From positions 20,355-84,354 of the forward strand of contig NZ_JACSDI010000017.1 of NCBI RefSeq assembly GCF_022410515.1: a DNA stretch of 64,000 nt, in the 5' to 3' direction. The first letter of the stretch is position 1. The number at the start of each line of letters is the position of its first letter. Below, piece after piece: positions 52,320 to 61,044 of the stretch. The position numbers were made by a program, and so were the translations under genes. The notes under the pieces are model-generated. The model saw nothing but the letters and a program-made list of their open reading frames with translations. It was not told the origin of the DNA and did no database searches. Source of the stretch: Shewanella cutis (lineage in GTDB: Bacteria > Pseudomonadota > Gammaproteobacteria > Enterobacterales > Shewanellaceae).

Positions 52320-53171
52320 ATGAACACGTTATCTCCCACAACCGACCACGCCATCACAGAAGCACCTTGGATAAAGTGGAGTTTGATTGGCCTTGCGTTA
52401 AGTTTTCTCGCGTTATTTTTAGTTCTACCTTTAGCAGTCGTACTCTACGGTGCTTTCGAGGCTGGTATTAATGTTTGGTGGCAAGCAATCACAGATCCTG
52501 ACGCGCTTGCGGCCATTCGCTTAACGTTACTGGTATTAATTATTGTTGTACCAACCAATGCCATTTTCGGCGTAGCAATCGCTTGGGCCATTGCTAAATT
52601 TGAGTTTAGGGGAAAAACCTTACTAATCTCGATTATTGATATGCCCTTTGCCATCTCACCTGTCGTCGTGGGATTGATTTTCGTGATCCTCTTCGGTGCC
52701 CAAGGATGGTTTGGACCTTGGCTCGCTGCCCATGATTTAAAGGTCATATTTGCCGTCCCAGGAATCATCATTGTCATTATGTTTGGCACTTTACCCTTCG
52801 TGGCGCGCGAATTGATCCCACTGATGCAACAACAGGGCAAAGATGAGGAAGAAGCCTCGCTGACCTTAGGCGCCAATGGCCTGAAAACCTTCTGGTACGT
52901 CACGCTACCGAATATTAAATGGGGCTTACTCTACGGCGTGATCCTCTGTAATGCCCGTGCGATGGGCGAGTTTGGTGCGGTCGCCGTAGTATCAGGTCGC
53001 ATTCGCGGCGAGACCAATACGATGCCGCTTCATATAGAAGTGCTCTACAACGAATACATGTTTACAGCCGCGTTTGCAGTATCGTCACTACTCACAGGCT
53101 TAGCACTGGTGACTATCGTGCTTAAAAGCATGGTGGAGTGGAAAGATGAACGTAAACATAAAACCCACTAA
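52320..53171 (+). CDS. cysW: Sulfate/thiosulfate ABC transporter permease CysW
   Basis: The second permease subunit is 283 residues with six membrane helices and the EAA loop EEASLTLGANGLKTFWYVTLPNIKWGL, and the conserved GEFGAVAVVSGRIRGETNTMPLHIEVLYNEY near the C terminus. It starts four bases after the cysT stop. Confidence 0.96.
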   Translation: MNTLSPTTDHAITEAPWIKWSLIGLALSFLALFLVLPLAVVLYGAFEAGINVWWQAITDPDALAAIRLTLLVLIIVVPTNAIFGVAIAWAIAKFEFRGKTLLISIIDMPFAISPVVVGLIFVILFGAQGWFGPWLAAHDLKVIFAVPGIIIVIMFGTLPFVARELIPLMQQQGKDEEEASLTLGANGLKTFWYVTLPNIKWGLLYGVILCNARAMGEFGAVAVVSGRIRGETNTMPLHIEVLYNEYMFTAAFAVSSLLTGLALVTIVLKSMVEWKDERKHKTH

Positions 53172-53198
53172 GCGCACCACTTTATTGAAGAGACCACT

Positions 53199-54266
53199 AT
53201 GAGCATACATATCCAGCAAGTTAATAAGCATTTTGGTAACTTTGTCGCGGTTGATTCTGTGAACTTAGAGATAAAAACAGGCGAATTAACAGCCCTGTTA
53301 GGTCCATCAGGCTCAGGCAAAACAACATTATTACGAATTATTGCCGGACTCGAGCAGGCCGACAGCGGAATCGTCAAATTCAACGGTGAAGACATTACCA
53401 CTCAACATGTGAGTGAGCGTGGTGTCGGCTTCGTATTCCAACACTACGCCCTATTTAAACATATGACAGTGTTCGAAAATGTGGCCTATGGACTGACGGT
53501 CAGGCCAAGAAAAACACGCCCAAGCAAGGCAGAAATTGCCGAGAAGGTGCATTCATTACTCAAACTCGTCCAATTAGACTGGACCGCTGATCGCTATCCA
53601 TCACAACTCTCTGGTGGGCAAAGACAGCGCATCGCCCTTGCCCGAGCATTGGCGGTAGAGCCAAAAGTCCTACTGCTTGATGAACCCTTTGGTGCTCTTG
53701 ATGCAAAAGTCCGCGCTGAATTACGCCGTTGGCTCAGACGCTTACACGATGAAATTAATGTAACTACGGTATTTGTCACCCATGATCAGGAAGAAGCACT
53801 CGAGGTGGCCGATAAAATTGTAGTGATGAATAAAGGTCGTATCGAGCAGCAAGGCACACCAGAAGAAGTCTATGACACACCGAGCAATCCCTTTGTGTAT
53901 GAATTTCTGGGTAACGTAAACCTATTCCATGCAAGGGTAAAACACGGCCATAGCACTATCGGCAATATTCATATTCCCTCACCAGAACATGCGGAGAGAG
54001 AAGAAGAACAACAAGGTTTAGCCTATGTACGTCCACATGAAATCGAAGTTTTAACACAACCAACTGAAAATGCTATAAAAGTTAACTTAGATCTCGTAAC
54101 CATCGTCGGTCCAGTTGCGCGATTAGAAGTGTTGACCGAAATCGATGAGCAACTGATCCACGTTGAACTGTCCAAAGTGCAATTTAAACAGCTAGGGATC
54201 AGTAAAGGCGATAACGCTTGGATACAGCCACGCTATTCCAAAGTGTTTTTAGGGGAGGGCATTTAA
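53199..54266 (+). CDS. cysA: Sulfate/thiosulfate ABC transporter ATP-binding protein CysA
   Basis: This ATPase drives sulfate uptake. The 355-residue protein has Walker A GPSGSGKTT, Q-loop FVFQHYALF, signature LSGGQRQR, Walker B VLLLDEPFGALDA and the switch histidine in VFVTHDQEEA, then a C-terminal TOBE-like domain (about 240-350). It follows cysW by 27 bases and ends the operon. Confidence 0.97.
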   Translation: MSIHIQQVNKHFGNFVAVDSVNLEIKTGELTALLGPSGSGKTTLLRIIAGLEQADSGIVKFNGEDITTQHVSERGVGFVFQHYALFKHMTVFENVAYGLTVRPRKTRPSKAEIAEKVHSLLKLVQLDWTADRYPSQLSGGQRQRIALARALAVEPKVLLLDEPFGALDAKVRAELRRWLRRLHDEINVTTVFVTHDQEEALEVADKIVVMNKGRIEQQGTPEEVYDTPSNPFVYEFLGNVNLFHARVKHGHSTIGNIHIPSPEHAEREEEQQGLAYVRPHEIEVLTQPTENAIKVNLDLVTIVGPVARLEVLTEIDEQLIHVELSKVQFKQLGISKGDNAWIQPRYSKVFLGEGI

Positions 54267-54286
54267 CGGTTTAAAGAGTGTCGTAA

Positions 54287-54310
54287 AAGAGCGCGAATCT
54301 TCGCGCTCTT
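54287..54310. terminator. Hairpin terminator between cysA and the 54327 gene
   Basis: AAGAGCGCGAA / TTCGCGCTCTT (54287-54297 and 54300-54310) forms an 11-base-pair stem with a small loop between two converging genes. The T run is short. Confidence 0.75.
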
Positions 54311-54326
54311 GTGGATGGTGACTCCA

Positions 54327-54803
54327 CTAAAACTTTAAGGTCAAGGACTGGCCTTCACCCATGCCTTGCCACTCGATGGTCAGCTCCATTATCTCGTTGA
54401 GAATATGTTCAAAATCAGATTCTGAAATCTCAGGCACGGCTAGCTTTCGATTGCCGCAAGCCTGCTCAAGTAAATAGATAAATCCCGCATAGCTAGGCGT
54501 GTCGGCCGACCACAACAGAGATTGCAATGCTTCAACCGTCGATTCGGTTTGCCAAATTTCCGTTTTATCGGCAACCGCTAAAGAAGCCTCGTTATGCTCA
54601 AGGGTGAAATTGATATCCGCACCGGCACGTATTTGGGAGAAAAAGGCACCTTGAATGCGCAAGCGCTTTTCTACAACGTAGTGAATCATATCGTGGGGAG
54701 CAATCCCCTGCTCGGGCATTTGCGTTTGTGTGGCACTGCCATCCATACGTACGCAACGTAATTGAGCGTAACGGGTCGAACCTTTAGTGAAGATAACTTG
54801 CAT
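54327..54803 (-). CDS. Conserved hypothetical protein
   Basis: Starting at 54803 (MQVIFTKGSTRYAQL), the product is 158 residues, acidic, with no signal peptide or membrane segment. The N-terminal half mixes strands and a helix, IAPHDMIHYVVEKRLRIQGAFFSQIRAGADINF; the C-terminal half is helical and ends with strands (MELTIEWQGMGEGQSLTLKF). Not recognised; it is downstream of nothing obvious and converges with cysA. Confidence 0.75.
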   Translation of the reverse strand: MQVIFTKGSTRYAQLRCVRMDGSATQTQMPEQGIAPHDMIHYVVEKRLRIQGAFFSQIRAGADINFTLEHNEASLAVADKTEIWQTESTVEALQSLLWSADTPSYAGFIYLLEQACGNRKLAVPEISESDFEHILNEIMELTIEWQGMGEGQSLTLKF

Positions 54804-54877
54804 AGCGCTGTCCTTAATGTATCCATTTCCCATCACCAGACTGACTCAAGTATAGTGCTAAATGGATAAAAAACGGC

Positions 54878-57800
54878 CTAAAAATTGCGCTCAATAAAAC
54901 GGAAACAATCCTCTGCAGTTAAGGGTTTACTGAAATAATATCCCTGCACCAGATCGCACCCCATGCTTGAGAGCAGCACCAGTTGAGCTTCGTTCTCGAC
55001 CCCTTCAGCCACCACGGTTAATCCTAGTTCATGGGACATGGAAATCGTTGCTGCACTGATTGCCGCATCGTTTGGATCATTTTCAATATCCTTCACAAAG
55101 GATCGATCCAGCTTGAGCCTGTCTAAGGGCAGCAACTTCAAATACGAGAGTGACGAATAGCCTGTGCCAAAATCATCAATCGCCAATTCAATCCCCTGCT
55201 GACGGAGGTCGGCCAGCAACTTGGCATTTTGCTCTGGATACTGCATGGCGACACTTTCAGTAATCTCAAGCTCCAATGCCCCCTTACCCAGCTGATATTG
55301 GGCTAACACATTGATAATATCCGCGACTATTGTGTCTTTACGTAACTGGTGCGCCGACAAATTAACGGCCATCCGCAACGTTTTAGCGCCCTTTTTACGC
55401 CACTGCGCCAGTTGTGCGAGGGCATTTTCGAGCACCCATTGGCCAATGGGGATAATCATATCGATTTCTTCGGCGATAGGAATAAAACGATCGGGAGCGA
55501 CCAGGCCTAATTCGGGATGTTGCCAGCGGATCAGCGCCTCAACCCCAACGACTTGCCCAGTGTTAATATCAATTTGAGGTTGATAGTGCAGCCTTAATTC
55601 ATTACGGGTGATGGCTTGCCTGAGGCCTGTCTCTATCTGCTGGCGCTCAGTCACTAGGGTGTTCATGGCGGCGGTGAAAAACTGGTAATTATTTCTTCCT
55701 GCGGCTTTAGCACGATACATGGCCATATCGGCGTTTTTCATTAATGCCTCAACACTGTCACCATCGGCTGGGAATAGGCTGATCCCAATACTTGGCGAAG
55801 AGTGTAAGGGTTTGCTATCAATGATGTAGACTTGATTCAAACCGCTGCGCAAGGCTTCTGCGACCTTAGCAACACTGTCATGATCTGTATCAGATAACAC
55901 CACCACAAATTCATCACCACCCAAGCGCGCAACAATATCATCTTGACTAATAATGGTATTTAAGCGCCGAGCCACTTCTAGTAACAACATATCACCGACA
56001 TGATGACCTAAGGTGTCATTGATATTTTTAAAGTGATCCATATCGATAAACATTACTGCAATCTGCGTGTTAGTAATGAAGGCATCTTGGAATACTTGCT
56101 CTAAGCGTGACTGCAGGCTAAGCCTGTTGGGTAATAAGGTCAGTGAATCATGGTGGGCTAAAAAGTGGATGCGTTCCTCATTGATTTTTCGCTCACTGAT
56201 ATCAGTAAAACTACCAATATAATGGCTGATCGCCCCCGTTTCGTCGCGCACCACCGACATCATCAACCACTTAGGAAAATCATAACCCTCCTTGTGGCGA
56301 TCCCACACTTCTCCTTGCCAAAAACCCGTTTGTTCTAGTGCTGCTCGCACTTGGGCATCCACGCTCTTATCAGTACGATCAGATTCAATAAAGCGACAAT
56401 TTTTGCCAATTATCTCCTCCCTTGAATAGCCGGTAATTTGAGTAAAGGCGCTGTTCACATCCACAATAATGTCATTAGCATCAATAATGGTGATACCTTC
56501 ACCACTTTGCTGAAATACTTGAGCCAACAGGTTTACTCGAGCAACGGTGCGTTCTTGCTCGGTAATATCTTCCACAACAAACAGGATGAGCGGCTCACCA
56601 TTGGCCGCCGTCACTAAGGAACCATTTAACCTGACGGCTACCAACTGCCCATCTTTATGGCGATAGTGCTTTTGGTAGGGACCATAACGGTGTGTTTGCT
56701 TGAGACGTTCAAGCTGCTCGGCTTCGCTTGCACGGTAACGGATCGGGGTAAGATCCCAAGGTTCAAGGGCTTGTAGCTCCTCCAATGTGTAGCCAGTAAT
56801 CTCGCTAAACGCTTGGTTAATTGCAACAAACTGACCATCCTCAAGGCGTTTTAACACGTGGCCTACAGGCGCCTTATCGAACAGGTTACGGTATTTTTCT
56901 TCACTCTCAACTAAGGTGGCTTGGAACGCTTGATTACGCGCAATCTCCTTCGAGAGCGCCATGGTTTTTTCGGCCACTTTATCCGCAATCCGATACCGCT
57001 CACCGGAAGAGATTAATGTCATCCCACTCACTACCGCACAGGTGATAAAGGCTAAAAGTAACAGGAGTAACGATAGACTAAAGGTTTCGCCCATCAGGGC
57101 AGCATAGGACTCGTAAATCACAATATGCCAATGACGATCAGCCAGCATTAAATGGGCTTGATAGTATTGGCCGGATTTATCGCTGTGCAACTTGCCAGAA
57201 AAACTGGGAAATTTTTTCTGACTGTTTGCGTAAAGCAAAGCCCCATCGGCACTCATATCCGTCAGCCGCCAATGCAAGCCTTTTACTTGTTCAACTTTAT
57301 TGATGATGCTTTGGATGTCGATGACCGCCGAACAAAACCCTTTAACGTTACCCACACGATCGAAGGAAGGCACCAATAGTAACGTGCCTCCGGGACCATT
57401 AGGGTCCTCTGCTAACTGAATCTTGCTCGTCATCACAGGAGCAAGTGTTGCCCTCACTTTTGCAATCGCGGCAGCCCTTACTGGCTCACTGTTAAGATCC
57501 AATCCAAGTACGCTTCGGCTACTATTCAGGGGTTGCACATACTTAACGGGCACAAGCCAACCATCGGCGTTAGGTTTACCGTCTTCTACATATTTAATAT
57601 TGAAAGCTCGCCCCAGCTCATCCCTAGTCGCGGACTCAAAACTATTTTTATCGCGTAGTGCAACCAACGGGGACCAAGCCCAAGCCCTAAAACCATCTAA
57701 CTGCAGTTGGTTACGTATACCGAACTGAATAAACTCATGTTCAGAGACCTCTTCACTGTTATCAAATAGGCTGGCTAAAGCAACTAACTGCTGTAGATTC

Positions 57801-58432
57801 GTTCCCTGAAAACTTTCCACACTACTAATAATGGCGTTGGATTGAATTTGAAATTTATCCTGCAGTTGCTGCCGCTGGTTCATATCTGCGTAGTAATAAA
57901 TCCCAACACAGAGTAAAAAACCAACCAACAATGGGAGCCCTGTTTGAATCCGTCTTGAGCGCCAAATCGCTCGCCTATCGAACACTAACATGGTTAACGG
58001 GATAAAAATCACTGCACCAAGAAAATCCCCCATCCACCAATTGAGCATACTGCTAACAACATCCGCACTGGTAATTGTGCCGCCCAAAACAAGGGCAACA
58101 TTGCCAAACAAAGAAGCAATAAAGCAGCTAGCACTTAGACCTACCATTGATTTGATGACTGTTTCTGGTTTGTCTAAGGTCAACAGAGGATCAATATATT
58201 GAATAATGCGCGCAGAAATAATCGTTTGCAGTAACGTGCCCAAGGCGATAGTGAGAGGTAACCAACCTAAGTGCAGCTCCTGACCAATATTAATATTAGT
58301 CAGGAGCGACCCAATAAAAACACCACCCCAAGGCGCACGCCCTTTCCACAAGAGGCAAGAAGCAATTGCAACCCCAGCCGCAGGCCAAATTGCCGCAGAA
58401 TATCCGGGAGGCAAGGCAATCATCAAGCCCAT
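54878..58432 (-). CDS. MASE1-CHASE-PAS-PAS-GGDEF-EAL cyclic-di-GMP protein
   Basis: The 1184-residue reading has an N-terminal MASE1-type membrane sensor (to about 200, LPPGYSAAIWPAAGVA), a periplasmic CHASE domain (about 230-400), a membrane helix (about 435-460), two PAS domains (about 510-625 and 635-750), a GGDEF domain with intact RLGGDEFVVV (about 760-920) and an EAL domain with VEALIRW and VVAEGVENE (about 930-1180). Both catalytic motifs look active, so it may both make and degrade cyclic-di-GMP. The first ATG falls inside the first MASE1 helix; the frame stays open upstream to an in-frame TGA at 58531-58529, behind which ATGATG sits in frame at 58546. The true start is therefore doubtful. 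Confidence 0.88.
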   Translation of the reverse strand: MGLMIALPPGYSAAIWPAAGVAIASCLLWKGRAPWGGVFIGSLLTNINIGQELHLGWLPLTIALGTLLQTIISARIIQYIDPLLTLDKPETVIKSMVGLSASCFIASLFGNVALVLGGTITSADVVSSMLNWWMGDFLGAVIFIPLTMLVFDRRAIWRSRRIQTGLPLLVGFLLCVGIYYYADMNQRQQLQDKFQIQSNAIISSVESFQGTNLQQLVALASLFDNSEEVSEHEFIQFGIRNQLQLDGFRAWAWSPLVALRDKNSFESATRDELGRAFNIKYVEDGKPNADGWLVPVKYVQPLNSSRSVLGLDLNSEPVRAAAIAKVRATLAPVMTSKIQLAEDPNGPGGTLLLVPSFDRVGNVKGFCSAVIDIQSIINKVEQVKGLHWRLTDMSADGALLYANSQKKFPSFSGKLHSDKSGQYYQAHLMLADRHWHIVIYESYAALMGETFSLSLLLLLLAFITCAVVSGMTLISSGERYRIADKVAEKTMALSKEIARNQAFQATLVESEEKYRNLFDKAPVGHVLKRLEDGQFVAINQAFSEITGYTLEELQALEPWDLTPIRYRASEAEQLERLKQTHRYGPYQKHYRHKDGQLVAVRLNGSLVTAANGEPLILFVVEDITEQERTVARVNLLAQVFQQSGEGITIIDANDIIVDVNSAFTQITGYSREEIIGKNCRFIESDRTDKSVDAQVRAALEQTGFWQGEVWDRHKEGYDFPKWLMMSVVRDETGAISHYIGSFTDISERKINEERIHFLAHHDSLTLLPNRLSLQSRLEQVFQDAFITNTQIAVMFIDMDHFKNINDTLGHHVGDMLLLEVARRLNTIISQDDIVARLGGDEFVVVLSDTDHDSVAKVAEALRSGLNQVYIIDSKPLHSSPSIGISLFPADGDSVEALMKNADMAMYRAKAAGRNNYQFFTAAMNTLVTERQQIETGLRQAITRNELRLHYQPQIDINTGQVVGVEALIRWQHPELGLVAPDRFIPIAEEIDMIIPIGQWVLENALAQLAQWRKKGAKTLRMAVNLSAHQLRKDTIVADIINVLAQYQLGKGALELEITESVAMQYPEQNAKLLADLRQQGIELAIDDFGTGYSSLSYLKLLPLDRLKLDRSFVKDIENDPNDAAISAATISMSHELGLTVVAEGVENEAQLVLLSSMGCDLVQGYYFSKPLTAEDCFRFIERNF

Positions 58433-58817
58433 TTGACCTAAGATATAGTAGGCTAAGGCTATGAATAAATTGACCTGAATATAAGCAAATGCGTTTATAT
58501 ATAATCCCTTGTATTGATGGGGCGATAATCAGAATGAAGCCATCATGCCTTAATCTGCAAATCAATCACAAGCGTAGCAAAACTTTTAACGAGTTGAGGA
58601 ACGAATACCAACTCTGATAGCCGCATTAAGGTTATTTATGGCTGCCGCTTAGATCAATTAGCGCTATTGCCCATACCAACTTCGACAGAGCGTAATGCGG
58701 TAATCATGCCTTATGGCATTTAATTGAACCGCGCCTTGGTCGGGAGTCATGATGGCTAACGCCCAAACTTAACTCAGTAAGTTGACGTCGAATCTGCATT
58801 TATTTGCTTTATTTTTC
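58433..58817. other. Non-coding stretch with the in-frame 5' extension of the GGDEF-EAL gene
   Basis: 58433-58528 is open in the frame of the cyclic-di-GMP gene and encodes LSPHQYKGLYINAFAYIQVN and further hydrophobic residues, which fit a MASE1 first helix. The frame is cut by TGA at 58531-58529 with MMASF before it. The rest contains short inverted repeats (CCGCATTA at 58621-58628 with TAATGCGG at 58693-58700; ATGCC-N4-GGCAT at 58707-58720) and no gene. Confidence 0.5.
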
Positions 58818-59039
58818 TTATGGTTGAGTTAAAACATGATGAATGATATCAGATTGAATCATGGACAGAATAGCGTTTGCATTTGATGAATTTAAGTCAA
58901 GCTCACACCAGCCATCGGTACCCATAAACTCGACTTTCTCATACTCAATTTCAACAGATTTTTCAGTTGCAACTATCCCCCCAATTAATCTGAAAATTCC
59001 GGAACAAGTGTGTATACGGCTAATTGAGAATTTCTTCAT
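58818..59039 (-). CDS. Small hypothetical protein
   Basis: From ATG 59039 (MKKFSISRIH) the product is 73 residues with no membrane helix. It has a strand-rich centre, VEIEYEKVEFMGTDGWCELDL, and a helical end NANAILSMIQSDIIHHVL. The sequence looks protein-like but I recognise no family and the ribosome binding site is weak. Confidence 0.5.
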   Translation of the reverse strand: MKKFSISRIHTCSGIFRLIGGIVATEKSVEIEYEKVEFMGTDGWCELDLNSSNANAILSMIQSDIIHHVLTQP

Positions 59040-59111
59040 GTTTTGCCTAGTCCATAACAATTAAGCTAAGGGGTCACGAAACGCATTCCCAGTGAACGCA
59101 TGGTTATGTGC

Positions 59112-59594
59112 TTATTGCACGATTTCAACTGGAACACCCACATCCACGGCCTGCCAAATTTCATCCATTTCTGAATTTGTCACGGCGATACAGCCATTGG
59201 TCCAATTGAAAAATTGACTAGCGAACGACAACCAACCTAAGCCATTAGGTTGACCATGAATCATGATGAGCCCACCAGGGTTAACGCCGCGTTTTTTGGC
59301 ACTCTCAATATCATGTTGATTTGGATAAGATATATGGATGGCTTTATAAAACGCAGAATCCTCTTTCTTATAGTCAAGTAAATACTTCCCCTCAGGAGTT
59401 CTCTCATCCCCCTCCTGTTGTTTATGACCCTCAGGATTCGCACCAAAAACAACATGATAAGATTTGAATGGTTTGCCATCAGCGATTAGGTATAGTTTTT
59501 TCTCGCTTTTATTAACCAATACTGAATCAGCTTTCTGCGCACTAAAAACACAGCTTGAAAATAAAACCAATAATATGATTATGAAATTTTTCAC
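59112..59594 (-). CDS. L,D-transpeptidase family (YkuD) protein
   Basis: The start is GTG 59594 with AAGG nearby. The 160-residue protein has a signal peptide ending near VFSA and a YkuD domain with GDERTPEGKYLL, GLIMIHGQP (catalytic histidine) and NWTNGCIAVTNSEMDEIW (catalytic cysteine). The usual SHGC motif is TNGC here. The family crosslinks peptidoglycan or attaches lipoprotein; small single-domain versions like this are widespread. Confidence 0.92.
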   Translation of the reverse strand: MKNFIIILLVLFSSCVFSAQKADSVLVNKSEKKLYLIADGKPFKSYHVVFGANPEGHKQQEGDERTPEGKYLLDYKKEDSAFYKAIHISYPNQHDIESAKKRGVNPGGLIMIHGQPNGLGWLSFASQFFNWTNGCIAVTNSEMDEIWQAVDVGVPVEIVQ

Positions 59595-59889
59595 GAGATA
59601 ACCTTAAGCACAAAGCTTCCGCAGCAGGAAGCAGCATTATAGTGGAAAATTCGGCGGGAAAATCCTGCCACTCATTTAAAAACGAACCGAAGTCGCCTCG
59701 CAAATTTTGAGCATATAACCTTCAAGGAAATATACAGCACGCTTTTGGACAGAAGAGCGTTAAATATTGAAAGGCTAATATCACTGCTTGGTTATTAAAT
59801 ACAGCCCATATTTAAGGGCGATCCATGATATTTGCTCAACGACACGGTGAATAGAAACCTAGGCGTTTCTGAGCTTATGAACGAGAGCT
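59595..59889. other. Non-coding stretch left of the hairpin-rich element
   Basis: No gene is seen. At 59735-59754 it contains CAGCACGCTTTTGGACAGAA, a near copy of CAGCACGCTTCTGGACAAAA at 60072-60091, so this 20-base sequence brackets the hairpin-rich element with 3 mismatches. Confidence 0.5.
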
Positions 59890-60123
59890 ATGGATGGCGA
59901 ACTGGCCGTTAAACACGGATGTTGTTCAAGTCTATCCGTGTATGCTGGCCCGCCCGTCTGCTGTGAATGGATTCACAAATGCCGCGGTGGCATGGATGCC
60001 AAAGAGCGGCCATGGTGCGCTAATAACCATGGCTCACCGCGTAGCCTGTCTGTAGATTTAATAACCTTACTCAGCACGCTTCTGGACAAAAATGAGTTGC
60101 ATGTTTTGCTAAATTAGCAAAAC
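59890..60123. repeat. Hairpin-rich non-coding element
   Basis: At least five dyads are packed in this stretch: CACGGAT / ATCCGTG (59914-59920, 59934-59940), TGTGAAT / ATTCACA (59962-59968, 59971-59977), GGCAT / ATGCC (59989-59993, 59996-60000), GCCATGGT / ACCATGGC (60009-60016, 60026-60033) and a 21-base palindrome with 10-base arms GTTTTGCTAA / TTAGCAAAAC (60103-60123). GCGGTG 59983-59988 also pairs with CACCGC 60035-60040. A 75-codon ORF across it is probably spurious. This may be a structured repeat of Shewanella intergenic DNA or a mobile remnant. Confidence 0.55.
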
Positions 60124-60300
60124 ACGGATTAGTGGAGGTATGGTAATACCTCTTAAGGGAATTTGGGCAGCCCCAAATTACGGCAAATAGCGGCTATAAA
60201 TTTCAGGCCTTACTACTTTCTAAAATCAATAATTAAAATATAGTATTGAATTCGTAGTCTATTTATACGATTGACGCAACCACTGAATACATTGATGTCA

Positions 60301-61044
60301 CTAACGTTTAGAGACATCTTTTGCAGCGATCACTTCCAAATCATTCTTAAACTTTTCTAGAAACACATCACAAATAGCCTTTAGTGATTCAACTTTCTGT
60401 ATTTTTGACTTAACTTCGGCGACCTCATTCTCTCTTAGCTTAGTTTCATCATTAACTTCACCAACAAAGCTCAGCATAATTTTAATGTCATCACCTGCGC
60501 TTTCAGGCACCTGCTGCAAAATATTTTTTGACTTCTCAGTTAGAGCAGCCTGAGCTGCTACTTCAAAGCTTTCTAAAACTAGTTCTTTAGCAGCTCTATC
60601 AACTGCTAAAGCAACTTTGACCCATTGCTTAGTTTCAGATGACTCATCATTATCGATTTCTTGCTCAAACTGAGAGAACTCATTGTAATAATGGCCACGA
60701 CCTGAGCTATTTAGTCTAGAAAGCCCCCTAAAAACTGAGTCAAAGTCAGCAAAAGGCCTAATGCTTCTGGGAAGCTCGGAACGATGGTGCCAAAGCTTAA
60801 GAATTGCATCAACACAGTTTATTTCAGCAATATCTTTGTCTTTACCTATACTGTTTTCGGCCCTATGGATGTTCTCGGCAATGTAATGGACTAACCAACG
60901 AGCAGGAGTGTTACACTCAATTTCCATACCAAGCTCTACAATGATAGCTTTACCTAAGTTGATAACTTCTTGATTGGTAATCTTTGATGACTCCATCTCT
61001 TGAGAGAGTATACAAGTTGCAATTTTGTCCTGAATATTTGACAT
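60301..61044 (-). CDS. Unknown protein, partner of the large right-edge gene
   Basis: From ATG 61044 (MSNIQDKIATCILSQ) the product is 247 residues; other in-frame starts at 60996 and 60927 are possible. It is helical throughout, with an N-terminal part containing TPARWLVHYIAENIHRAENS and a conserved-looking segment LWHHRSELPRSIRPFADFDS, and a C-terminal coiled-coil-like region (about 165-245, ENEVAEVKSKIQKVESLKAI). No signal peptide or membrane helix. It overlaps the large gene by about 95 bases. Not recognised. The AT-rich composition differs from the core genome around it. Confidence 0.8.
   Translation of the reverse strand: MSNIQDKIATCILSQEMESSKITNQEVINLGKAIIVELGMEIECNTPARWLVHYIAENIHRAENSIGKDKDIAEINCVDAILKLWHHRSELPRSIRPFADFDSVFRGLSRLNSSGRGHYYNEFSQFEQEIDNDESSETKQWVKVALAVDRAAKELVLESFEVAAQAALTEKSKNILQQVPESAGDDIKIMLSFVGEVNDETKLRENEVAEVKSKIQKVESLKAICDVFLEKFKNDLEVIAAKDVSKR

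Noticed and set aside
59908..59914. GTTAAAC matching the attC core GTTRRRY
   Set aside because: No partner core at the expected distance was found, so it is likely chance.
59890..60117. ORF of 75 codons in the hairpin-rich element
   Set aside because: It is odd in composition (rich in Cys, Trp, Gly), crosses several perfect hairpins and has no ribosome binding site, so it is probably a by-product of the repeat.
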